Of a stretch of 7,726 nucleotides of DNA, positions 1 through 6,304 are shown piece after piece (the first letter of the stretch is position 1; each line of letters opens with the position of its first letter). The notes under the pieces are model-generated. The model saw nothing but the letters and a program-made list of their open reading frames with translations, made no database searches and had not been told where the DNA came from. The position numbers and the translations under genes were made by a program. Location of the stretch: contig JAOUOM010000080.1 in NCBI GenBank assembly GCA_029880385.1, positions 1 through 7,726 of the forward strand, read 5' to 3'. This stretch comes from Cyclobacteriaceae bacterium. Lineage in GTDB: Bacteria; Bacteroidota; Bacteroidia; Cytophagales; Cyclobacteriaceae.

Positions 1-1
1 C

Positions 2-817
2 ACATTTTTGCGGGCACTCACCAATATCCTGATGGTGGCCATCGAAAACAAAAAATTGGCCCGACAGCAGTTGGAGCAGGAGGCGTACCGAAAGGAAATG
101 GAAATCGCCAAAAAAGTACAGAATTTCCTTTTCCCAAAATCCCTGCCCAATACACCGCGGCTTTGGATTGAGGCCGTTTACCTTCCCCACCAGGACGTAG
201 GAGGCGATTATTATGATTACATCCCCCTTACCGAAAGTAAATTTTTGCTTTGCATTGCCGATGTGTCGGGAAAAGGCGTGCCTGCGGCCTTGTTGATGTC
301 CAATTTTCAGGCATCTCTCCGTACCCTGGTTCGCAAGACCCACGACCTGAAGGAAATTATCCATGAGCTTAACCACGCTACATACATCAGCAGCAATGCG
401 GAAAATTTCATTACCGTATTTATCGGCATTTATGATTTTGAAACAGCAGGTTTGGAATATGCCAATTGCGGGCACAACCCGTCGGTATTATTTCATGACA
501 ATAAAATGACCATATTGGAGGAAGGGACGACTGTCCTGGGGATGTTTGACCCATTGCCATTTATTGAGACATGTTTATTGACAGACCTTGACGATTTTTT
601 CTTTTTTGGCTATACCGACGGATTGACGGAGACCTTTAATGCATCGGGCGATCAGTTTGGGTTTGATGCCCTGATCGCGATATTGGAAACCTATCGAAAT
701 GGCGGGATGGACAACCTTTTCTCCTTCATTTTTGGTGCATTGGAGGATTTCAGGAGTGAACTGACCTATGCAGATGATATTACGATGATTTGTTGCCAGG
801 TAAAAAACGAGCCATGA
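2..817 (+). CDS. SpoIIE/RsbU-type PP2C serine phosphatase, 5'-truncated by window edge
   Basis: This is the C-terminal part of a PP2C-family protein serine/threonine phosphatase of the SpoIIE/RsbU class, which usually dephosphorylates anti-sigma-factor antagonists in partner-switching signalling. The reading frame is open to the left edge, so the true start lies upstream; the TTG at position 8 is only an internal codon. Counting from that TTG, residues 1-18 (ending AIENKKLAR) resemble the last helix of a GAF domain. A short linker helix follows, then the phosphatase domain from about residue 35 (KKVQNFLFP). Metal-binding acidic residues are visible: D67 in GGDYYDY, D85 in DVSGKG, D204 in YTDGLTE and D257 in ADDITM. 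The catalytic domain therefore looks complete and active. The stop codon overlaps the start of the next gene (ATGA). The substrate cannot be named, because no STAS or anti-sigma gene is in view. An N-terminal GAF sensor is inference. Confidence 0.9.
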   Translation, partial: TFLRALTNILMVAIENKKLARQQLEQEAYRKEMEIAKKVQNFLFPKSLPNTPRLWIEAVYLPHQDVGGDYYDYIPLTESKFLLCIADVSGKGVPAALLMSNFQASLRTLVRKTHDLKEIIHELNHATYISSNAENFITVFIGIYDFETAGLEYANCGHNPSVLFHDNKMTILEEGTTVLGMFDPLPFIETCLLTDLDDFFFFGYTDGLTETFNASGDQFGFDALIAILETYRNGGMDNLFSFIFGALEDFRSELTYADDITMICCQVKNEP

Positions 818-1470
818 GGTATTTTTTTTATAAAACCCCTTCTTGGCTCAGGCGCTGGTATCCGCAGTTTGTATGGAAGATCGACGAAAATGATCCCGTC
901 ATTTACCTAACGTTCGATGATGGCCCCGTACCCGGGGCTACGCCTTATGTACTGGACATCCTCGACCAGTACCAGGCCAGGGCAACGTTTTTTGTGGTCG
1001 GCGACAATGTCAGAAAACATCCATCACTTTTTCGGGAGGTATTGACCAGGGGGCATGCCGTCGGCAATCATACCTACCATCACCTCAAGGGATGGTCTGT
1101 GTCTGCCCAGCTATATGCAGACGACATTGCCCGGTGCAGGCAGGTAATGGAAGATGAAGGAGCTATCTTAGGATCAACCCCTTTGTTCCGGCCCCCGTAT
1201 GGCCGCATTACCACGCAGCAGGCACGGCAGGTTGTGCAGGGCCATCGTGTGATCATGTGGGACATCCTTTCAGGTGATTTTGATCTGTCACTTAATGTCG
1301 ATTCGTCGTTTCGGGCGTTGAAAAAGGCAGAGCAGGGGTCGGTGATCGTTTTTCATGACAGTGAAAAATATTTAATGAATGTAAAAAAATTGTTACCCGC
1401 CCTTTTGGCTGATTTTTCTTCAAGGGGGTATAAATTTAATGCTTTATCAGACGTATTGTATGATCATTGA
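814..1470 (+). CDS. Polysaccharide deacetylase family protein (NodB homology domain)
   Basis: This is a 218-residue carbohydrate esterase family 4 protein, predicted to remove N- or O-acetyl groups from a polysaccharide such as peptidoglycan or chitin-like glycans. The NodB motifs appear in order: TFDDGP (residues 33-38, with D35 as catalytic base and D36 as metal ligand), the HxxxH metal pair H86/H90 in GNHTYHH, RPPYGR (126-131), WDILSGDFD (149-157) and VIVFHDS with H181. All key residues are present, and the length is typical of a bare NodB domain. There is no obvious signal peptide: the N-terminus MRYFFYKTPSWLRRW is basic and aromatic, so the protein may be cytoplasmic or loosely membrane-associated. 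The ATG at 814 is preferred over an upstream TTG at 790 because it gives an ATGA overlap with the phosphatase stop, which suggests translational coupling. The exact substrate is not evident. Confidence 0.92.
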   Translation: MRYFFYKTPSWLRRWYPQFVWKIDENDPVIYLTFDDGPVPGATPYVLDILDQYQARATFFVVGDNVRKHPSLFREVLTRGHAVGNHTYHHLKGWSVSAQLYADDIARCRQVMEDEGAILGSTPLFRPPYGRITTQQARQVVQGHRVIMWDILSGDFDLSLNVDSSFRALKKAEQGSVIVFHDSEKYLMNVKKLLPALLADFSSRGYKFNALSDVLYDH

Positions 1471-2233
1471 TTCCCACGCACATATTTACCTGGAGCAGTT
1501 TGATGACGACAGGGCTGAAATGATCGACCGGGCACAGCAGGCGGGTGTGACAGAAATCCTGATGCCCAATATTGATCATACCAGTATAGAGGCCATGATG
1601 GAAGCTGAATTGCGCCATCCGGGTATGTGCTTTGCAATGATGGGGCTGCATCCTTGTTCGGTGGACAAACATTTCGAAAAGGAACTGTATAAAGTAGAAG
1701 AATGGTTAGGAAAGCGGGCATTTAAAGCCGTAGGTGAAATCGGGACGGATTTGTACTGGGACAAGACCTTCTGGCCCGAACAGCAGGAAGCTTTTCGTAT
1801 CCAGTGCGAACTGGCAGTAACGCACGGGTTGCCGGTCGTGATTCACAGTAGGGAGTCGATTGATGAAACCATTGAGATGGTACGGCCTTTTACTGAAAAG
1901 GGACTTTCCGGTGTTTTTCATTGTTTTACCGGAAATGAACAGCAGGCAGAAAGGATAATGGAGATGGGTTTTTATCTGGGCATTGGCGGTGTATTGACCT
2001 TTAAAAAGTCGGGCCTTGATGCTGTTGTAAAAAAAACAGGCCTTGATCAACTGATCTTGGAAACAGACAGTCCCTACCTGGCCCCTACACCCTTTAGGGG
2101 CAAGCGCAATGAACCTTCCTATTTAACATTCGTCGTTGAGGTGTTGGCAGCAGCGATGGGAATGGAAGCGAACGAAGTGATGGAAAAAACCACCCGCAAC
2201 ACACGGTCACTTTTTACCAGTCATGAACTATAA
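1460..2233 (+). CDS. TatD-family metal-dependent hydrolase (putative DNase)
   Basis: This is a 257-residue cytosolic TatD-family hydrolase. Members are metal-dependent TIM-barrel enzymes, several of which act as 3'-5' exonucleases or D-aminoacyl-tRNA deacylases. Visible metal ligands are the HxH pair H6/H8 in IDSHAHIY, E93 in VGEIGTD, H129 in VVIHSRE, H154 in FHCFTG and D203 in ETDSPYLAP. All family motifs are therefore intact and the length is normal. Residue 96 is Thr where many relatives have a hydrophobic residue (EIGLD-like), a minor variation. The ATG at 1460 is chosen because it puts the conserved MIIDSHAH motif at the very N-terminus; an ATG at 1439 would add seven residues. The gene overlaps the deacetylase by 11 bases and the asparaginase by 11 bases, consistent with one polycistronic message. 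YcfH- and TatD-type paralogues cannot be separated by eye. Confidence 0.94.
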   Translation: MIIDSHAHIYLEQFDDDRAEMIDRAQQAGVTEILMPNIDHTSIEAMMEAELRHPGMCFAMMGLHPCSVDKHFEKELYKVEEWLGKRAFKAVGEIGTDLYWDKTFWPEQQEAFRIQCELAVTHGLPVVIHSRESIDETIEMVRPFTEKGLSGVFHCFTGNEQQAERIMEMGFYLGIGGVLTFKKSGLDAVVKKTGLDQLILETDSPYLAPTPFRGKRNEPSYLTFVVEVLAAAMGMEANEVMEKTTRNTRSLFTSHEL

Positions 2234-3290
2234 AATCATCAATATCAGAACCTCTGCCCAGGCAAATCCCAGGGACGCTGTATTGATCATCTATACGGGT
2301 GGTACCATAGGCATGGTGTACGACGAGGATGGTTCACTGATGCCCTTCAATTTTGGGAAAGTACTGGAACGTATTCCGGAAATACGGACACTCGATTTAA
2401 AACTGACGGTCATATCATTTCCACGTCCGCTCGATTCGTCAAACATCGACTACAGGGACTGGCAGGACATGGCCTATATCATTCATGAAAATTATGCCCA
2501 ATACGATGGGTTTGTGATCCTGCATGGCACGGATACCATGGCCTATTCAGCTTCGGCACTAAGTTTTATGTTGCATGGTCTGAATAAGCCCGTGATTTTT
2601 ACGGGGGCCCAAATCCCAATCGGGCAGATCCGGTCAGATGCCCGGGAAAACCTGATAACGGCAATTGAAATGGCTTCTGAAAAAAGGGATGGTGTGCCGG
2701 TGATCAGTGAAGTGTGTATTTATTTTAATTTCCTATTGCTTCGGGGCAATCGTGCCCAAAAAGTGAGAAGTAGTACGTTTGCGGCTTTTGAGTCACAGAA
2801 TTACCCCATTCTGGCCGAGTCGGGCATATTCATCGAATATTATTTTAACAGTCTGCTGCCGCACCGGGCCGAGTCACACCTGGAGTTGAAAAACAAGTTT
2901 GACCCGAACATTGCCATTTTGAAGATTTTTCCCGGTATTACAAAAGAAATCGTGGAAGCCATACTTTCCATAAAGGGGCTAAAGGGAATTGTGATCGAGA
3001 CGTACGGATCTGGAAACACCATGAACTACCCCTGGTTCCTTGACAGTTTGCGGGAGGCCATCCAGCGGGGCATCATTATTTTTAATGTGAGCCAGTGTAG
3101 CGGGGGGGAAGTCATACAGGGAAGGTATGAGACCAGTAAATTATTAAATGAACTGGGTGTGATAGGTGGAGGAGACATCACGACAGAAGCGGCCGTTACC
3201 AAAATGATGTTCCTTTTGGGCAATGAATCGGGAACCGCCCATATAAAAGAATTGTTGACAAAGCCAATAAGTGGTGAAATGGACATTTAA
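2223..3290 (+). CDS. ansA: Type I (cytoplasmic) L-asparaginase
   Basis: This 355-residue enzyme is predicted to hydrolyse L-asparagine to aspartate and ammonia. By motif comparison with bacterial asparaginases the catalytic residues are T28 in YTGGTIGM (nucleophile), T103 and D104 in HGTDTMAYS, and K180 in RGNRAQK. Further family signatures are TGAQIPIGQIRSDARENL (127-144) and, towards the C-terminus, the SQCSGGEV and GGDITTEAAVTK segments. The lack of a signal peptide and the RSDARENL/RGNR signatures point to the cytoplasmic type I enzyme rather than periplasmic type II. It is last in a chain of four overlapping genes; its ATG at 2223 lies inside the end of the TatD-family gene, with the stop codons in different frames, so translation is probably coupled. 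The N-terminal extension of about 18 residues before the first strand is slightly long. No terminator hairpin was found between its stop and the tRNA. Confidence 0.95.
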   Translation: MNYKIINIRTSAQANPRDAVLIIYTGGTIGMVYDEDGSLMPFNFGKVLERIPEIRTLDLKLTVISFPRPLDSSNIDYRDWQDMAYIIHENYAQYDGFVILHGTDTMAYSASALSFMLHGLNKPVIFTGAQIPIGQIRSDARENLITAIEMASEKRDGVPVISEVCIYFNFLLLRGNRAQKVRSSTFAAFESQNYPILAESGIFIEYYFNSLLPHRAESHLELKNKFDPNIAILKIFPGITKEIVEAILSIKGLKGIVIETYGSGNTMNYPWFLDSLREAIQRGIIIFNVSQCSGGEVIQGRYETSKLLNELGVIGGGDITTEAAVTKMMFLLGNESGTAHIKELLTKPISGEMDI

Positions 3291-3317
3291 AGAAGGGGTT
3301 AAATGATTTTATATTTG
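3286..3317 (+). promoter_or_regulatory. Putative Bacteroidota-type promoter for tRNA-Ser
   Basis: TATATTTG at 3310-3317 fits the Bacteroidota primary sigma -7 consensus TAnnTTTG exactly. The -33 side is weak: TTTA at 3286-3289, 20 bases upstream, instead of TTTG. Initiation would fall near 3324, giving a leader of about 55 bases before the tRNA. The match is seen in the sequence; its activity is inference. Confidence 0.5.
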
Positions 3318-3379
3318 CATAAACTCATTTTTCTTGATTTATTTGTTGCCTTGTAAGACCCAAGTGTGTGGTTTGAAGA

Positions 3380-3467
3380 GGAGAGATGGCCGAGTGGTTG
3401 AAGGCGCACGCCTGGAAAGTGTGTATACCTCTAAAGGGTATCGAGGGTTCGAATCCCTCTCTCTCCG
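3380..3467 (+). tRNA. tRNA-Ser (anticodon GGA)
   Basis: This is a complete 88-base class II tRNA. The acceptor stem GGAGAGA (3380-3386) pairs with TCTCTCC (3460-3466), followed by discriminator G3467. The anticodon stem CACGC/GTGTG encloses the loop CTGGAAA with anticodon GGA at 3414-3416, reading serine codons UCC and UCU. A long variable arm (ATACC 3425-3429 with GGTAT 3437-3441) is typical of tRNA-Ser. The T stem GAGGG/CCCTC encloses loop TTCGAAT. The 3' CCA is not encoded (the next bases are CAC), so it must be added by the CCA-adding enzyme. The tRNA sits 89 bases after the asparaginase stop and 69 bases before exbB. Confidence 0.97.
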
Positions 3468-3536
3468 CACTAAGATTGTAATTGATTAAACTTTGATATT
3501 TTAAACTTAAATTAAACGAAGACTACCTAACAAATT

Positions 3537-4379
3537 ATGAAAAAGTTATTTACTCTTTTGATGCTAGCAGGTATTCTTAACTTCACGAATGGGGTTGTTT
3601 ACGCTCAGGCGGCATCCGAATCAACTGAAGTTACTGCTGACGCTCAAGTGGCAGAGGATGACTCAACAGCTGTACAGGAAGAAGTAGCAGCCGAAGAACC
3701 TGCAATTGAGGAAGTGGCCGAGGAGCCAGAAGTAGAAGCCGAAGCATCTTTTCACCAAGTCGTTAAAAAGCAATTTATCGATGGTGGTCCTGCTTTTATG
3801 GGGATTGTATTATTGTGTTTGATTTTGGGACTGGCTATTGCCATCGAGCGGATCATTCATCTTAATATGGCCACCACAAACGTGAAAAAATTATTGGCCA
3901 ATATTGAAGATGCATTAAATGCAGGTGGAGTTGAAGCAGCTAAAGAAGTATGCCGAAACACACGGGGACCTGTTGCCTCTATCTTTGTACAAGGTCTGAT
4001 GAGGATGTCGGAAGGTATCGAAATGGTTGAAAAATCAATTATCGCGTACGGTTCGGTTGAAATGGGAAAACTGGAAAAAGGAATGGTTTGGATTTCCTTG
4101 TTCATCTCCCTTGCCCCGATGTTGGGTTTCATGGGTACGGTAATTGGTATGATCGACGCATTTGACGCGATTGCAGAAGCAGGTGACGTATCGCCGGCAT
4201 TGGTTGCTGGTGGTATCAAAGTTGCCCTTTTGACAACTGTTGGTGGTTTGATCGTTGCGGTTATTCTTCAGCTGTTCTACAATTACCTGGTATCAAAAAT
4301 CGACTCCCTTGTAAACAGCATGGAAGACGCTTCAATATCACTGGTTGATATACTTGTAAAGCATAATCTTTCACACTAA
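3537..4379 (+). CDS. exbB: ExbB/TolQ/MotA-family proton channel protein with signal peptide and acidic linker
   Basis: This 280-residue inner-membrane protein is the channel pentamer subunit of an ExbB-ExbD type motor, which converts proton flow into force on a TonB- or TolA-like partner. Residues 1-23 form a signal peptide with likely cleavage at VYA|QA. Residues 25-70 are a low-complexity stretch rich in Glu, Ala and Val, probably periplasmic. The MotA/TolQ/ExbB domain follows, with helices at about 86-103 (then ER at 104-105), 183-206 (APMLGFMGTVIGMI) and 226-251 (GGIKVALLTTVGGLIVAV). T201 and T234 occupy the positions of the conserved pore threonines of ExbB, but the TM3 glutamate of Escherichia coli ExbB is replaced by V229 in my alignment by eye. 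It is the first gene of a four-gene operon. ExbB is favoured over TolQ because two exbD genes follow and no tolB or pal is in view. Confidence 0.92.
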   Translation: MKKLFTLLMLAGILNFTNGVVYAQAASESTEVTADAQVAEDDSTAVQEEVAAEEPAIEEVAEEPEVEAEASFHQVVKKQFIDGGPAFMGIVLLCLILGLAIAIERIIHLNMATTNVKKLLANIEDALNAGGVEAAKEVCRNTRGPVASIFVQGLMRMSEGIEMVEKSIIAYGSVEMGKLEKGMVWISLFISLAPMLGFMGTVIGMIDAFDAIAEAGDVSPALVAGGIKVALLTTVGGLIVAVILQLFYNYLVSKIDSLVNSMEDASISLVDILVKHNLSH

Positions 4380-4383
4380 GACC

Positions 4384-4391
4384 AAAGGAGG
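4384..4391 (+). promoter_or_regulatory. Strong Shine-Dalgarno sequence before small membrane gene
   Basis: AAAGGAGG lies eight bases upstream of the ATG at 4400 and is nearly the full anti-Shine-Dalgarno complement. The neighbouring starts at 3537, 4705, 5351 and 6532 lack one, as is usual in Bacteroidota. It supports this start and suggests efficient or specially controlled translation of the small protein. Confidence 0.75.
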
Positions 4392-4399
4392 ACAGAAAA

Positions 4400-4702
4400 A
4401 TGATAATTGATATTGGATTATATGCAAGCTATATTCTAATCGCACTATGTGCGTTGGCAGCTGTCCTGATACCGTTGATTCAATCATTTGATAACCCAAA
4501 ATCACTGGTAAAATCAGCGATTGGTATTGGGTTTCTTCTGGTTGTGTTTTTTATTGGTTACATTATGGCAGACGGGTCATCAGAAGTGGTTTCAGAGTCT
4601 ACCTCCAAATATGTGGGGGCGGGCCTTTTTACGACCTACATCTTTTTCTTTGCAGCAATCATAGGGATTGTGTACACGGAAATCGCTAAAATCATTAAAT
4701 AA
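4400..4702 (+). CDS. Small three-helix membrane protein of the exb operon, unknown function
   Basis: I do not recognise a named family for this 100-residue protein. Hydrophobicity by eye gives three membrane segments at about residues 8-28, 38-57 and 72-96, joined by short loops; the loop DGSSEVVSESTSK (about 58-70) is polar and acidic. A Lys-containing end (EIAKIIK) closes the protein. It lies 20 bases after the exbB stop and two bases before the first exbD start, so it is almost certainly co-transcribed with and translated next to the motor subunits. A role as an accessory or assembly subunit of the ExbB-ExbD complex is inferred only from this position. A strong Shine-Dalgarno sequence precedes the start, which argues that it is a real gene and not a chance reading frame. 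Confidence 0.78.
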   Translation: MIIDIGLYASYILIALCALAAVLIPLIQSFDNPKSLVKSAIGIGFLLVVFFIGYIMADGSSEVVSESTSKYVGAGLFTTYIFFFAAIIGIVYTEIAKIIK

Positions 4703-4704
4703 TC

Positions 4705-5340
4705 ATGGGAAGAGGCAAAAGCAGAAAACCACCCGAAATTAGCTCAGGATCGATGGCAGATATTGCCTTCCTCCTCCTGATCTTCTTTTTGGTGACGACT
4801 ACCATCGCAAATGACAAGGGGATTTTGTTACAATTGCCTCCACCTCCGGATCCAAATATTGTTCAGGAAGACATCAAAATTCCGGAACGGAATATTTTCA
4901 AAATTCTGGCCAATTCACAAGACCAGTTGTTGGTGGAAAATGAACCTTTTACCGCTACAATGGATGAACTTAAGGAAGAGGTAAAAAAGTTTGTTTTGAA
5001 TTTTGGAGAACCTGGAGCAGAAGGGGTGGAAGTTTACAACAGTCTGCCACCGTCATTAAAAGCGTACGTCAATAAGAATGGAAAGAGCCCGCTTTCATCC
5101 GACAACCCGGTGAGCAAGGCGATCGTTTCGTTCAAGGCGCAGCGTGGTACTAGTTATGAGTTGTATATCAATGTGTTGGATGCAATCAATGCAGCCTACA
5201 ATGAAATATACGCTGAGCGGGTTGGCATCACGGTCGATGAGTGGTTGACACTTGATCGCGATGACGACATTCAAAAAGACATGTACGATAGGGCCAGAAA
5301 TGGAATTCCTCGTGCGATTTCAATTGCAGAACCAGACTAA
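4705..5340 (+). CDS. exbD: ExbD/TolR-family protein, enlarged periplasmic domain
   Basis: This is a 211-residue ExbD-type subunit of the proton-driven motor. A basic N-terminus (MGRGKSRKPP) is followed by a single membrane helix at about residues 17-34 (MADIAFLLLIFFLVTTTI), with D19 at the place of the essential proton-carrying aspartate of ExbD (D25 in E. coli). The proline-rich PPPPDP after the helix is common in Bacteroidota members. The periplasmic part is longer than the usual ExbD of about 140 residues: an insertion at roughly residues 80-147 separates the first half from the canonical GTSYELYINVLDAINAAY segment (from residue 148), and about 35 residues extend beyond it. It starts two bases after the small membrane gene, so translation is probably coupled. 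It shares little beyond the helix with the second ExbD, so the two are likely not interchangeable. Confidence 0.9.
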   Translation: MGRGKSRKPPEISSGSMADIAFLLLIFFLVTTTIANDKGILLQLPPPPDPNIVQEDIKIPERNIFKILANSQDQLLVENEPFTATMDELKEEVKKFVLNFGEPGAEGVEVYNSLPPSLKAYVNKNGKSPLSSDNPVSKAIVSFKAQRGTSYELYINVLDAINAAYNEIYAERVGITVDEWLTLDRDDDIQKDMYDRARNGIPRAISIAEPD

Positions 5341-5350
5341 AATATAGATC

Positions 5351-5812
5351 ATGTCAAAATTTAAGAAAAGTTCCAATACATCAAACGACATTCCTACGGC
5401 CGCTTTGCCTGACATTATCTTTATGTTGTTGTTTTTCTTTATGGTTACAACAGTGGTAAGAAAGGCAGACATTCTGGTCAAGCAGAAAATTCCAAGAGCT
5501 ACGCAGCTTACGAAAATTGAACGTAAGTCACTGGTGAGTTACCTGTATATTGGTGAGCCGGTTAATGCCAGCCTCTTCGGTACCGAACCTAAAATACAGG
5601 TGAATGATGTTTTCATCACGGAAAAAGACATCATTCAATTTGTGAACCAGGAGAAGGACAAGCTGTCGGAAGTCGAGCGTGACCAGATCACCATGTCTAT
5701 TAAAGGCGATATTGAAGTGAAAATGGGTATTGTGTCGGATATTCAACAGGAGTTGAGAAAGGCCAATGCACGTAAAGTTCTTTATAGTTCAATAAAGAAA
5801 ATTAAAGACTAA
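5351..5812 (+). CDS. exbD: Second ExbD/TolR-family protein
   Basis: This 153-residue ExbD-type subunit has an N-terminal cytoplasmic tail rich in Ser, Asn and Lys, then one membrane helix at about residues 21-37 (DIIFMLLFFFMVTT), with D21 as the predicted proton-carrying aspartate. The periplasmic domain of about 115 residues ends in KKIKD; its segment SIKGDIEVKMGIVSDIQQELRKANARKVLYS corresponds to the usual ExbD C-terminal fold in which a conserved strand and helix follow the disordered part. The length is normal for the family. It lies ten bases after the first exbD and is the last gene of the operon, with a terminator 22 bases downstream. In ExbB5-ExbD2-type complexes the two ExbD chains sit in the same pore, so a heterodimer of the two proteins here is possible, but that is inference. 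Confidence 0.9.
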   Translation: MSKFKKSSNTSNDIPTAALPDIIFMLLFFFMVTTVVRKADILVKQKIPRATQLTKIERKSLVSYLYIGEPVNASLFGTEPKIQVNDVFITEKDIIQFVNQEKDKLSEVERDQITMSIKGDIEVKMGIVSDIQQELRKANARKVLYSSIKKIKD

Positions 5813-5834
5813 ACTTTACAGAAATAAATAAATG

Positions 5835-5864
5835 AAAAAGGACACATTTATGTGTCCTTTTTTT
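5835..5864 (+). terminator. Rho-independent terminator of the exb operon
   Basis: A perfect 12-bp stem, AAAAAGGACACA (5835-5846) with TGTGTCCTTTTT (5851-5862), closes a TTTA tetraloop and runs into a tract of seven T. It lies 22 bases after the second exbD stop and would end the operon. The A-run on the 5' side could make it work on both strands, but no gene enters from the right. Confidence 0.9.
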
Positions 5865-6048
5865 GTGTTATAAGTTATTGTAATTCTTGAGTATATGTTA
5901 AAATGGATGGATAAATGACCATAGTGCCTATAGCAAACAGCTACTCTGCATGAAGGTTAAAATTCCTTCTGTAAAAATGAATTATCCGTACTGATAAGTG
6001 TAGATATTCGCTGCTAGAAAAAAGATTCATGTCATTTGCTTAATTTAA

Positions 6049-6076
6049 GGGTTTATTATACCGGTAATTATAACCC
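6049..6076. repeat. Concentric interrupted dyad around TACCGGTA
   Basis: GGGTT (6049-6053) and AACCC (6072-6076) lie at equal distances from the palindrome TACCGGTA (6059-6066), so both dyads share one centre. The five-base spacers do not pair. This shape fits a two-fold protein-binding site better than an RNA hairpin, but no binding protein is known. Confidence 0.5.
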
Positions 6077-6131
6077 CTGTATCTACGGCGTTTACATGCG
6101 TGGTATGCGTTAACCTTTCGATTACGAAAAC

Positions 6132-6172
6132 AATTAATTAAAGTATTTTCCGAAAAAATACTTTAATTAATT
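6132..6172. repeat. Perfect 18-bp inverted repeat with 5-base loop
   Basis: The arms at 6132-6149 and 6155-6172 are exact reverse complements (AATTAATTAAAGTATTTT on the left) around the loop CCGAA. It lies about 360 bases upstream of the XRE gene and about 270 bases past the exb terminator. No T-tract follows on either strand, so it is not a typical intrinsic terminator. It may be a small-RNA hairpin or a protein-binding dyad. Confidence 0.8.
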
Positions 6173-6206
6173 AAATATAAAATATTAACATTTTAATATA
6201 TACACT

Positions 6207-6224
6207 TCTTTGAATCTTTGAATC
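6207..6224 (+). repeat. Tandem TCTTTGAA repeat
   Basis: The octamer TCTTTGAA occurs twice head to tail at 6207-6214 and 6215-6222, followed by TC of a third partial unit. It carries two of the six TTTGAA hexamers found between 6207 and 6378 and may be part of a regulatory array. Confidence 0.5.
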
Positions 6225-6273
6225 TGCGCATAGGTATGAATATATTCTACTATGACTGCTATATGGAATGCAC

Positions 6274-6304
6274 GTTTGAAATTATTTGGAATGTGATTTC
6301 AAAC
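6274..6304. repeat. Inverted repeat GTTTGAAAT / ATTTCAAAC
   Basis: Nine-base arms at 6274-6282 and 6296-6304 are perfect reverse complements with a 13-base spacer. Each arm contains the TTTGAA hexamer in opposite orientation. It could be an operator dyad or a weak hairpin. Confidence 0.6.

Noticed and set aside
790..813. TTG start that would lengthen the deacetylase by eight residues
   Set aside because: The ATG at 814 gives the usual ATGA overlap and a sensible N-terminus; the upstream residues show no family similarity.
1439..1459. ATG start seven codons upstream for the TatD-family gene
   Set aside because: The family normally begins with the M-hydrophobic-DSHAH motif, which starts at 1460.
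1706..2050. 114-codon minus-strand open frame inside the TatD-family gene
   Set aside because: It lies wholly opposite a gene with intact catalytic motifs, shows no recognisable domain, and has no gap or start signal of its own.
3857..4219. 120-codon minus-strand open frame opposite exbB
   Set aside because: It mirrors a conserved channel gene, and its composition is what the antisense of membrane helices gives.
5950..5994. Short 14-codon open frame and 5-bp hairpin GAAGG/CCTTC after the exb terminator
   Set aside because: Too short, no ribosome-binding signal, and a stem of this length is expected by chance.
6068..6112. Possible integron attC-like site (TAAC ... GCGTTA)
   Set aside because: The inner arms do not pair convincingly, and there is no integrase or cassette-like gene spacing nearby.
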